Shown here in pieces: positions 10,197 through 18,355 of a stretch of 37,512 nt of DNA (within the stretch, counting starts at the first letter, position 1; each line of letters starts with the position of its first letter). This DNA comes from Gammaproteobacteria bacterium (lineage in GTDB: Bacteria > Pseudomonadota > Gammaproteobacteria > Acidiferrobacterales > Sulfurifustaceae). Below the pieces are notes generated by a model. The model saw only the letters and a list, made by a program, of their open reading frames with translations. It did not search any database and was not told the DNA's origin. Location: NCBI GenBank assembly GCA_016194665.1, contig JACQBD010000082.1, positions 1 to 37,512 on the forward strand, in the 5' to 3' direction. Both the position numbers and the translations under genes were made by a program.

Positions 10197-10481
10197 TTAT
10201 TCCCAGCTTCCTTCTTTGGGTGTTATCACTCCCGGCTCGCCGCACTTGGGGCAATTCACTTTACGCACGTCGTCCGGCAACAGCGTCAACGCATCGTCAT
10301 AGCAAGAACTGCAACGCGGGATTTTGTTTTCGTAAATCCAAGTGCTGCCAAAAGTATTGCAATGCTGGCAGCGATACAGCGCCAAAAACGGAGACGTCGT
10401 TTTGCCGTGGCCCACGCCGATGCTGCTTTCCTCGTAGCGACAGAATTTGCATTGGAAACTAACAAAACTTCCCACGGCCAA
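10197..10481 (-). CDS. Small zinc-ribbon protein
   Basis: Four CxxC motifs (CKFC, CQHC, CSSC, CPKC), suggesting two zinc sites. Confidence 0.7.
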   Translation of the reverse strand: MAVGSFVSFQCKFCRYEESSIGVGHGKTTSPFLALYRCQHCNTFGSTWIYENKIPRCSSCYDDALTLLPDDVRKVNCPKCGEPGVITPKEGSWE

Positions 10482-10495
10482 GCTCCCGCGATGGT

Positions 10496-12892
10496 TTATT
10501 TCTTGCGGGGGAAAACAATCTTGGCCACGTCTTTATAGTGACTGGCGAAGTGAACTTTAATTCCTTTGCGAATGTGTTCCGGCAATTCGTCGAAATCGCG
10601 GCGATTGGCGGCGGGCAAAATGAGTTCGTCGATTTTTACGCGGCGCGCGGCGATGACCTTCTCGCGAATGCCGCCGACCGGCAGCACCTGACCGGTGAGC
10701 GTGATCTCGCCGGTCATGGCCAAGGCGCGCGCGATTTCCTTGTCGCGCGCCAAGGACAGCAAGGCCGTGGCCATGGTAACACCGGCGCTCGGACCGTCTT
10801 TGGGCGTGGCGCCGGCGGGCACGTGCAAATGCACGAAAGCTTTTTCAAAAAAATCCGCTTTCGCGCCGTAGTCTTTGCAATGCGAAGAAATATAGCTGTA
10901 GGCGATCTCGGCCGATTCTTTCATGACATCGCCCAGCTGGCCGGTCAACTTGAAACCACGCGTGGCTTGGTGCACGCGCGTAGCTTCGACATCGAGCGTC
11001 GCGCCACCCATCGGTGTCCATGCTAATCCCGTTACCACGCCCACGCCGCTTTGCGGTTTTTCCGGCTGGAACACCGGTTTGCCTAGATACTCATCGATAT
11101 TTTTTACTTCCACTTGGATCGGCGGTTTGGCGCCATTTAAAATTTTCACGACCACCTTGCGCATCACTTGCCCGAGGCGTTTCTCCAAATTACGCACCCC
11201 GGCTTCGCGCGCATAGCCCTCGATAATCGCGCGCACCGCGGCGCTGTCGATTTTGAGCTGGCCGGGCTTGAGGCCGGATTTTTCCAGTTGGCGCGGAATT
11301 AAATGGTGTTGCGCAATCGCCATCTTTTCGCTGGTGATGTAACCGGAAAGCCGGATGACTTCCATGCGGTCGAGCAAGGGCCCGGGAATCGTATCCAGCT
11401 GGTTAGCGGTGCACACGAATAAAACTTTCGAGAGATCGAAACGCACGTCGATATAATGATCCAGAAAGTCGCGGTTTTGTTCCGGGTCGAGCACTTCGAG
11501 TAACGCCGACGCCGGATCGCCATGATAAGAAGCGCCGATCTTGTCGATCTCATCCAGCATGATCACCGGATTGGCCACGCCCACATCTTTAATCGCCTGA
11601 ATGAACTTGCCCGGCATAGCGCCGATGTAAGTCCGCCGATGACCTTTAATTTCGGCTTCGTCGCGCATGCCGCCGAGCGAGAAGCGATAAAATTTACGTC
11701 CCAGCGTTTGCGCGATGGAACGACCGATGGAAGTTTTGCCCACGCCCGGCGGGCCGACGAGCAAGAGAATCGAACCGGCGACTTCGCCTTTCATCGAGCC
11801 GACGGCCAAAAACTCGACGATGCGGTCCTTCACGTCTTCGAGTCCATCATGGTCGCGATCGAGAACTTTGCGCGCATGTTTAAGATCGAGATTGTCCTTG
11901 GAAAATTTCGCCCACGGCAGTTGCGTCAGCCAATCGAGATAATTGCGCGTAACGCCGTATTCCGGCGAGCCCACCTCCAGCACCGACATTTTTTGGATTT
12001 CATCGTCAATGCGTTTCTGCGCTTCTTGCGGAATCGTCAGGTCCTTTAAACGCTCGCGAAACTTTTCCACCTCGGCGGTGCGATCGTCCTTGGCGATGCC
12101 CAATTCTTTCTGAATCGCCTTCATTTGCTCGCGCAATAAAAATTCGCGCTGGCGCTTTTGCATGCTTTCTTCCACGTTTTTGTGAATCTGCATCTGCGCC
12201 TTGGCCACTTCGACTTCTTTCTTGAGCAGCACTAAAACTTTTTCCATGCGCTCGCGAATGTGCGTCTTCTCCAGCACTTCTTGCAACTCGTGTTTATCGG
12301 AGGTGGTGAGACTGGCGGCGAAATCGGCCAGCCGCGCCGGATCGTCAGGACCGAAACGATTTAAAAAATATTTAAGCTCTTCGGCGTAAAGCGGATTGAG
12401 CGGCAACAATTCTTTGATGGTATTGATCACCGCGACTGTATAAGCCTTGAGTTCCTGCATGTCCTTATAACCGGACTCGGGAAAATATTGCGCGCGCACC
12501 ACGAACGGCCGCTCGCGCGACACCCACGAGTCGATGCTGAAACGTTGCATGCCTTCGACGAACAATTGCAACTTGTCTTCGACCTGCACGACCTTATGAA
12601 TGCGGCTGGCGGTGCCCATGGGATAGAAATCATCCGGGCCGGCGGCTTGCGGATCGTCGCCGCGAATGAGAATCAGGCCGACATAGTGATTGCCCGATTC
12701 GACGGCGGCTTCCACCGTGCGTTGCCACGGATCGCGATCGACCACCAGCGGCACCATTTGCGCTGGAAAGAAAGGACGGTTGGCGAGTGGAAGAATATGC
12801 AACATGCCCGGCAATACATCGGCTGGGCGCAACAGCTTGCCGCTCTCGACCGGTTCATCGTTGTTTTGGTTGGAACGATTGCCATCGTCCAT
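10496..12892 (-). CDS. lon: ATP-dependent protease Lon
   Basis: Walker A GPPGVGKTSIGRSIA; AAA motifs; catalytic PKDGPSAGVTMATALLSL and GGIREKVIAARR. ORF track start is 12919; start at 12892 (MDDGNRSNQNN) preferred, see findings. Confidence 0.95.
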   Translation of the reverse strand: MDDGNRSNQNNDEPVESGKLLRPADVLPGMLHILPLANRPFFPAQMVPLVVDRDPWQRTVEAAVESGNHYVGLILIRGDDPQAAGPDDFYPMGTASRIHKVVQVEDKLQLFVEGMQRFSIDSWVSRERPFVVRAQYFPESGYKDMQELKAYTVAVINTIKELLPLNPLYAEELKYFLNRFGPDDPARLADFAASLTTSDKHELQEVLEKTHIRERMEKVLVLLKKEVEVAKAQMQIHKNVEESMQKRQREFLLREQMKAIQKELGIAKDDRTAEVEKFRERLKDLTIPQEAQKRIDDEIQKMSVLEVGSPEYGVTRNYLDWLTQLPWAKFSKDNLDLKHARKVLDRDHDGLEDVKDRIVEFLAVGSMKGEVAGSILLLVGPPGVGKTSIGRSIAQTLGRKFYRFSLGGMRDEAEIKGHRRTYIGAMPGKFIQAIKDVGVANPVIMLDEIDKIGASYHGDPASALLEVLDPEQNRDFLDHYIDVRFDLSKVLFVCTANQLDTIPGPLLDRMEVIRLSGYITSEKMAIAQHHLIPRQLEKSGLKPGQLKIDSAAVRAIIEGYAREAGVRNLEKRLGQVMRKVVVKILNGAKPPIQVEVKNIDEYLGKPVFQPEKPQSGVGVVTGLAWTPMGGATLDVEATRVHQATRGFKLTGQLGDVMKESAEIAYSYISSHCKDYGAKADFFEKAFVHLHVPAGATPKDGPSAGVTMATALLSLARDKEIARALAMTGEITLTGQVLPVGGIREKVIAARRVKIDELILPAANRRDFDELPEHIRKGIKVHFASHYKDVAKIVFPRKK

Positions 12893-12927
12893 TTTTAGCT
12901 CTGCTTTTTTTATGGGCATCGCTCATC

Positions 12928-12954
12928 AGTGGGGGCTAAGGCTTGCGATTCAAG
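12928..12954 (-). promoter_or_regulatory. Candidate sigma32 (heat-shock) promoter of lon
   Basis: Minus-strand reading CTTGAA-TCGCAAGCCTTAG-CCCCCACT: -35 CTTGAA, 13-nt spacer, CCCC-containing -10. Confidence 0.6.
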
Positions 12955-13059
12955 TACAGCGGATTTATATCAATTTTAATACGACGATAACGTGGTTAAA
13001 CGCACATCCTCGCGCCACTGCCTCGTGTAAAGTGGTAAAGATTTTAATAACGGCGGTTT

Positions 13060-13223
13060 TGTAAACTGACAGAGCGCCGAAACGGATTCGGTTGTGTCAC
13101 CTAATCGACGAGCCGCGCAGCCGCGGCGCGTAAGCGGGTGGGTGGTTTTGATAAGGGAGCGAATACTTTTCCACGGAAGCCGACATCGGTCAATTTTGTC
13201 TGATCTCGATGCCGGCTTTTTTT
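13060..13223 (+). ncRNA. Candidate small RNA ending at an orphan + strand terminator (5' end uncertain)
   Basis: No + strand gene upstream in the gap divergent from lon; hairpin GCCGCG-CAGC-CGCGGC inside; intrinsic terminator at the 3' end. Confidence 0.4.
13177..13223 (+). terminator. Rho-independent terminator
   Basis: AAGCCGACATCG ... CGATGCCGGCTT (11 pairs, one A-C mismatch) followed by a T run; no matching T run on the minus strand. Confidence 0.75.
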
Positions 13224-13240
13224 GGAAAAGCAGCGTGTGA

Positions 13241-13525
13241 TTAACGACGCTTGGTGGGTTTTTTCTTTTTGAGGGCGGTCAGTTCTTGTTTAAGTTTGTC
13301 GCGCTCGGCCTGAAGTTTGGATTTTTCGGCGTTTTCTTTAGCTAATTCGATGCGCAAATCGCCTGCTTCTTTTTCTTTATCCGCCAAACGTGTATTGGCG
13401 TCCGTCAACTGTTTTTCCAGCTGGCCTACTTTGACGGTCAGCTCTTCGATTTCTTTTTTTCCGCATCCTAACGGGCCTACTACCATAAATGCCGCCAGAA
13501 TGACCCATAGCAGGTAACGCTTCAT
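13241..13525 (-). CDS. Small coiled-coil lipoprotein
   Basis: Signal sequence with lipobox GPLGCGKK, then a long charged coiled coil and KKKKPTKRR tail. Confidence 0.7.
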   Translation of the reverse strand: MKRYLLWVILAAFMVVGPLGCGKKEIEELTVKVGQLEKQLTDANTRLADKEKEAGDLRIELAKENAEKSKLQAERDKLKQELTALKKKKPTKRR

Positions 13526-13719
13526 ACAGACTCCTATAAGTTGACTAGAATAATATGTAGGGTTTCATGCCGCGGCATACTGGGTGCGCGGCGCTGCAGA
13601 TGATACGCGCGACGCTAGGCGAGTCAATGTGCAAAAGTTTCTTCGCCGCTGCTTTCCGTCTGTAGAAACAGAAAGGAATTTATGCATTGCCTAAGGGTCA
13701 TAATGGTGACAGGAGGTTA

Positions 13720-14250
13720 ATGATGCATGTGCCTTCGCTGTATCAGTTTTTTCGACATCAGGTGAATCACGGGTTTCATCGCCACGGCATTTCTCAACCA
13801 GCGACCGTCGATTACGTTAGCGACATTTTAATGCGCTTCGCCGAGACACGGCGCGTATATGCCTTGCAGAACGCCGACGGCGAACCGCTGGAATACATCG
13901 TCGATATGCTCGGGGAATGGCGTCTGGCGCAAGGTGGTGACAACACCAAAGCGAGCCCCACACGTGAGCGCTCTATCTTGCGTCACTTGGGCGAATACAC
14001 TTTATTCATGAGCGGGCTTTTTCGCGACCGTCTACGCCGACGCGGCGAACTGAATTACTACCTGACACATGGCAGCAGCGCCTATTGGCATTGCGCCGAT
14101 TTTGAAGTGAACCCGCGACAACGCCAAGTGTATGCGCATCTGCATCACGAATTCGGGCGCATTTCCAACTCGCTCGATGACATGCGCCGCGTGCAGTTTC
14201 CACTGACGCCCTCCGCGGACAACATGCTCATGGCGTTGTGGCGGGTTTAA
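13720..14250 (+). CDS. Conserved hypothetical protein
   Basis: Strong AGGAGG site at 13711 before ATGATG; MMHVPSLYQFFRHQVNHGFHRHGISQPATVDYVSDILMRFAETRRVYALQN... Confidence 0.7.
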   Translation: MMHVPSLYQFFRHQVNHGFHRHGISQPATVDYVSDILMRFAETRRVYALQNADGEPLEYIVDMLGEWRLAQGGDNTKASPTRERSILRHLGEYTLFMSGLFRDRLRRRGELNYYLTHGSSAYWHCADFEVNPRQRQVYAHLHHEFGRISNSLDDMRRVQFPLTPSADNMLMALWRV

Positions 14251-14257
14251 GATAGAT

Positions 14258-14428
14258 TCAGCGTCCGCGCTGTTTAGCGACAATAGTTTTACGCCGGTCT
14301 TTGCCGCTACGTCGTTCCTTCTTTTGTGGATCCCAACGTAAAAGTCCTCGACGTTCGGTTTGCCGACGCTCAGTATCGCGTCGATTGCTCGGCGCATTTA
14401 GGTCTAGGCTATCGTCATCAAACCGCAC
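14258..14428 (-). CDS. Small Arg-rich protein, 56 aa, missed by the ORF track
   Basis: GTG start; reads (M)RFDDDSLDLNAPSNRRDTERRQTERRGLLRWDPQKKERRSGKDRRKTIVAKQRGR; repeated RR motifs, ERRSGKDRR resembles known short hypotheticals. Confidence 0.5.
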   Translation of the reverse strand: MRFDDDSLDLNAPSNRRDTERRQTERRGLLRWDPQKKERRSGKDRRKTIVAKQRGR

Positions 14429-14584
14429 GGTGCACCCCGGTATAACTTACAGGACCGGTAACCCGGCCGCTTTTTTCAACTAATTTAACATTCCTGCGCG
14501 TTAACCCCAAATCACTTGATGCCGTCGTCAACCGCCACGGCTAGGCCGCGTTGAACACATAAGGTAAGAGTTGGAGGTTAGGTC

Positions 14585-15226
14585 TTGGCTGAAACCGCGG
14601 TATGGCCGATGATAGCGCCCACGCCGACCTGTCTGAACAATGATGGCAGCAGCACGGCCAGCGAATCACTTAAAGAGGTATTGCCGCTGGAGTCTACTCA
14701 AGCCTTGGATCGGTTTCTGGCCGGTGCCGAAAGGCGTGCATTTCTGATGGCGCGTTTTGCCCTCGGCAATACAGAAGATGCGCTCGATGTTGTGCAAGAC
14801 GCCATGCTGCAGCTTGTGCGCCGCTACGCCGATCGCAGCGAACAGGAATGGGGAGCATTGTTCTATACCATCCTGCAAAGCCGCATCAGCGACTCACGCC
14901 GGCGCGCCAAGGTGCGCAACCGGTTTCGCGTGTGGTTCGGCGGCGATGAAGCCGACGCCAGCAACCCGCTGGAAAATATCGCCGATGGCCATAGCCCCGA
15001 ACCGCCCGCGCAATGGCGCGACAAACAGGCCATGGCTGCTCTGGAGCTTGCCTTGCGCGCACTACCGCCACGGCAACAACAAGCTTTCATGTTGCGTGTG
15101 TGGGAAGGTTTAGACGTGGCGCAAACGGCGCAAGCCATGCGCTGTTCGCAAGGCAGCGTTAAAACGCATTACTCGCGCGCGGTGCATGCGCTGCGTGCGA
15201 AACTTGAGGATCATTGGCAACCATGA
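14585..15226 (+). CDS. RNA polymerase sigma factor (sigma-70 family, ECF-like)
   Basis: ALGNTEDALDVVQDAMLQLVRRYADR (region 2) and LPPRQQQAFMLRVWEGLDVAQTAQAMRCSQGSVKTHYSRAVHALRAKL (region 4); TTG start with a GGAGG site. Confidence 0.9.
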   Translation: MAETAVWPMIAPTPTCLNNDGSSTASESLKEVLPLESTQALDRFLAGAERRAFLMARFALGNTEDALDVVQDAMLQLVRRYADRSEQEWGALFYTILQSRISDSRRRAKVRNRFRVWFGGDEADASNPLENIADGHSPEPPAQWRDKQAMAALELALRALPPRQQQAFMLRVWEGLDVAQTAQAMRCSQGSVKTHYSRAVHALRAKLEDHWQP

Positions 15227-15579
15227 CCGACGAAAAATTTCTAAGCGCCGCTAAGCGCGTGCTGGATGCGGCCGAGACGCATCTCGACGTCGCCACCCTC
15301 GCCAAGCTGCGTGCGGCACGGCGAGAGGCCATTGCCGACGGTTTGAATTCAAAATTACCCGCATGGCGTAATTGGCTGTTGCCGCTGAGCGGCATGGTGG
15401 CCGCCGGACTGGTGGCGGTCATGCTCGGATTATTTTGGTTTTCTCCTTCCAATAACCTTATCCAGGCAAACGTAGACGATGTTGAATTGCTCACGGCGCA
15501 TGAGAGCCCGGAATTTTTCTCGGACATGGAATTTTATTCCTGGCTGGATGAAGACGACAATGACAGCGATGCCGGTTAA
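15223..15579 (+). CDS. DUF3619-like single-pass membrane protein
   Basis: Overlaps the sigma factor stop by 4 nt; cytoplasmic N-terminus, one TM helix (WLLPLSGMVAAGLVAVMLGLFWF), acidic tail. Confidence 0.75.
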   Translation: MTDEKFLSAAKRVLDAAETHLDVATLAKLRAARREAIADGLNSKLPAWRNWLLPLSGMVAAGLVAVMLGLFWFSPSNNLIQANVDDVELLTAHESPEFFSDMEFYSWLDEDDNDSDAG

Positions 15580-15615
15580 ATCTGTCATCGAGATACAATC
15601 TGGAAAAAATGAGGA

Positions 15616-16098
15616 ATGAATAAACGTCTACTGCTCATTCTATTGTGCTGCTGGCCGTTATGGTCCGGGGCGGCAAACGGCACGCCGGCGCCTGGCTGGA
15701 ATCAGCTGAATGCCGAAGAACAGCAAGTACTTAAGCCCTACCAAAACAATTGGGATAGCCTCTCTCCCGAGCAACGCGAAAATTTATTAAAAGGCGCGCA
15801 GCGTTGGTCGACGATGACGCCCGAACAACGCGACAAAGCCCGCGAACGTTTTAAACGTTGGCAGCAAATGCCGCCGGAACAACGCGAGCAAGCGCGGCAA
15901 CGCTACGAACGTTTTCGTCAATTGCCTCCCGTAGAACAAGAGCGTCTGCGCGAACGGCATAATTGGTTTAAAAGCTTGCCGCCGGAAAAACGTTCTGAGC
16001 TGCGCGATCGTTGGAAAAATATGACGCCGGAAGAGCGCCAACAGTTTAAGGAAAAACGCCGACGGGAACATGCGGGCGGGGAACGCGACCACAGATAA
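15616..16098 (+). CDS. DUF3106-like secreted repeat protein
   Basis: Signal peptide then repeated LxPEQR...RW units. Confidence 0.85.
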   Translation: MNKRLLLILLCCWPLWSGAANGTPAPGWNQLNAEEQQVLKPYQNNWDSLSPEQRENLLKGAQRWSTMTPEQRDKARERFKRWQQMPPEQREQARQRYERFRQLPPVEQERLRERHNWFKSLPPEKRSELRDRWKNMTPEERQQFKEKRRREHAGGERDHR

Positions 16099-16127
16099 GA
16101 ACGCGGTTAAAACCTAAACTCAATTTT

Positions 16128-16466
16128 TTATCGCTTATCCGCTTTACCGCGAACTTCATGCGCCGGATATTTTTTGGCGTTGAGCGCAATCTTGCGCTCG
16201 GCGGCATCCATCAAGTCGATGCCGAGTAAATCGGCCATGCGCACCAGATAAAGAAACACATCGGCCATTTCCTGCTCCACTTCGCGAAACGTTTGCGGCG
16301 GCAACTGTTTGCTTTGCGCCTGCGTCAACCATTGAAAATGCTCCACCAATTCGGCGGCTTCGACGATCAAGGCCATGGAAATATTTTTTGGCGAATGAAA
16401 TTGTTCCCAATCGCGCTCCTGCGCGAATAAGCGCAGGCGCTGCTTTAAGTCTTCGAGGCTTTGCAT
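16128..16466 (-). CDS. MazG-like nucleotide pyrophosphohydrolase
   Basis: MQSLEDLKQRLRLFAQERDWEQFHSPKNISMALIVEAAELVEHFQW...EVEQEMADVFLYLVRMADLLGIDL. Confidence 0.88.
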   Translation of the reverse strand: MQSLEDLKQRLRLFAQERDWEQFHSPKNISMALIVEAAELVEHFQWLTQAQSKQLPPQTFREVEQEMADVFLYLVRMADLLGIDLMDAAERKIALNAKKYPAHEVRGKADKR

Positions 16467-16473
16467 GGCTGTG

Positions 16474-17862
16474 TTATTGACCGCGATAAATGCGTGTACG
16501 GGCGCGTTTAACCGCGGCGCGCACTTGCTCCGGTGCGGTGCCGCCAAGATGATTGCGCGCCTTGAGCGAACCTTCCACGGTCAGCACTTCAAACACATCT
16601 GGCTCGACGACGGCGCTTAATTTTTTTAATTCATCCAAAGCCAGCGCTGACAGTTCGCGTTGGCTATCGATGGCCAATCGTACCGCTTTGCCCACAATCT
16701 CGTGGGCGTCGCGAAACGCGACGCCTTTGCGAACTAAATAGTCAGCCAGATCGGTAGCGGTGGAATAGCCGCTGGCGGCGGCGCGCGCCAGGTTGTCACG
16801 TTTGATTTTCATCGACAGCAGCATGCCGGCAAACACACGCAAACTGCCGAGCACGGTATCGAGCGTGTCGAATACCGGTTCTTTGTCTTCCTGGTTATCC
16901 TTGTTGTAGGCCAGCGGTTGCGCCTTCATGAGTGTAAGCAGCGCCATCAGATGACCGTTCACACGTCCGGTTTTGCCGCGCACCAATTCCGGCACGTCCG
17001 GATTTTTTTTCTGCGGCATGATCGACGAGCCGGTGCAATAGGCGTCGGACAATTCGATAAAATCGAAGGCCGGCGTGGACCACAACACCAGTTCTTCCGA
17101 CAGGCGCGACAGATGCGTCATGAGCATGGCCGCTGCGGACACAAATTCAATCGCGAAGTCGCGATCGGAAACCGCATCGAGGGAATTTTCCGCGGGCGCG
17201 TCGAAACCCAATAGTTTCGCGGTGTAAGCACGATCGATGGGGAAGCTAGTGCCGGCCAATGCGGCGGCGCCTAAAGGCATAACATTCATGCGCCGGCGGG
17301 CGTCGCGCAGACGCTCGGCATCGCGCACCAGCATTTCGAACCATGCCAGCAAATGGTGTCCGAAAGTAATCGGTTGCGCCACCTGCAGATGCGTAAAACC
17401 GGGCGCCGGCGTTTGCGCTTCGCGCTCGGCGACATCGAGTATCGCGGTTTGCAATTGCGCAATGGCGGCGCACGCGGCATCGATGCCGTCGCGCAGATAA
17501 AGCCGCAGATCGGTTGCCACCTGATCGTTGCGCGAACGGCCGGTGTGTAATTTTTTGCCGACTTCGCCGATGCGGTCGATAAGACGCGCCTCAATGTTAA
17601 TGTGCACGTCTTCCAGCGCCACGCTCCAGGCGAAGCCACCGGCATCGATTTCGCTCTCGATTTCCTGCAGGCCTTTGACGATGCTATCGCGCTCTTTATG
17701 GGTCAGCACCCCGACATGCGCCAACATTTGCGCGTGCGCGATCGACGCCATGATGTCATGGCGATATAAACGGCGATCGAAATGAATCGACGCGGTAAAC
17801 GCCTCGACATCGGCGTTGGTAGCTTCGATAAAGCGCCCGCTCCAAGGTTTTTCTTTGGCCAT
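16474..17862 (-). CDS. argH: Argininosuccinate lyase
   Basis: [56 protein letters not shown]. Confidence 0.97.
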   Translation of the reverse strand: MAKEKPWSGRFIEATNADVEAFTASIHFDRRLYRHDIMASIAHAQMLAHVGVLTHKERDSIVKGLQEIESEIDAGGFAWSVALEDVHINIEARLIDRIGEVGKKLHTGRSRNDQVATDLRLYLRDGIDAACAAIAQLQTAILDVAEREAQTPAPGFTHLQVAQPITFGHHLLAWFEMLVRDAERLRDARRRMNVMPLGAAALAGTSFPIDRAYTAKLLGFDAPAENSLDAVSDRDFAIEFVSAAAMLMTHLSRLSEELVLWSTPAFDFIELSDAYCTGSSIMPQKKNPDVPELVRGKTGRVNGHLMALLTLMKAQPLAYNKDNQEDKEPVFDTLDTVLGSLRVFAGMLLSMKIKRDNLARAAASGYSTATDLADYLVRKGVAFRDAHEIVGKAVRLAIDSQRELSALALDELKKLSAVVEPDVFEVLTVEGSLKARNHLGGTAPEQVRAAVKRARTRIYRGQ

Positions 17863-17926
17863 AATTCCACTCAAGGGCTCAACATGCTGCTTGCTTTGAA
17901 ATTCACATGATTATGTATTTTTAATG

Positions 17927-17949
17927 GCATGCAAATATTTGTTGCATGC
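17927..17949. promoter_or_regulatory. Inverted repeat, possible operator
   Basis: GCATGCAA-ATATTTG-TTGCATGC, perfect 8-bp arms, with a CAAATATTTG palindrome nested inside; in the argH/algZ-like intergenic gap. Confidence 0.4.
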
Positions 17950-17974
17950 GTCAAAAATTTGTTGGTTTTCTGCC

Positions 17975-18143
17975 ACCGCCTATCCGTATCGGCCTGACGA
18001 TTATCGGGCTTCCGTTGTTGTAACTCAGGCACCGGGCTATGTTTCCTCTTGTAGCACCTGATTCGGACTCTCCTTTGTGCACCCCCACCCCGAATTCCGA
18101 ATCAGGATTTAAACCCCCCGCCTCAAAACGGGGGGTTTTTTTT
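17975..18143 (+). ncRNA. Candidate C-rich-loop small RNA (5' end uncertain)
   Basis: 11-bp perfect stem CCTGATTCGGA/TCCGAATCAGG with a pyrimidine-rich 28-nt loop, immediately followed by a strong terminator; no ORF upstream on + strand. Confidence 0.5.
18112..18143 (+). terminator. Strong rho-independent terminator
   Basis: AACCCCCCG-CCTCAAAA-CGGGGGGTT followed by T8. Confidence 0.9.
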
Positions 18144-18355
18144 AGCCATGACGCCGAAAGTATACTTGAGATAAGTCCAAATGAATTAGGGTTTTTTGCT
18201 AGTTAAACACCCATCCCGTCGCTGAAACTCATATAATTAACATTGACACACGGGGCGTCAAAACCTAGTGCAACGTTTAATCACGAAAAAATGCGATCGG
18301 CACAAGCCATTGGCGAGCCGAACGAACCCATAAAATACTTACCAAAACGGATTCC

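Noticed and set aside
10538-12898. Long + strand ORFs opposite lon (10538..11026, 11522..12049, 12488..12898)
   Set aside because: Antisense shadow ORFs created by GC-biased codon use; lon is unmistakable on the other strand.
14032-14397. Minus ORF 14032..14397 (121 aa)
   Set aside because: Mostly antisense to 13720..14250; the better minus frame in this area is the 56-aa ORF at 14258..14428.
15616-16098. 54-bp periodicity as a DNA satellite
   Set aside because: Periodicity is clear at protein level but the nucleotide units have diverged; explained by the DUF3106 coding repeat.
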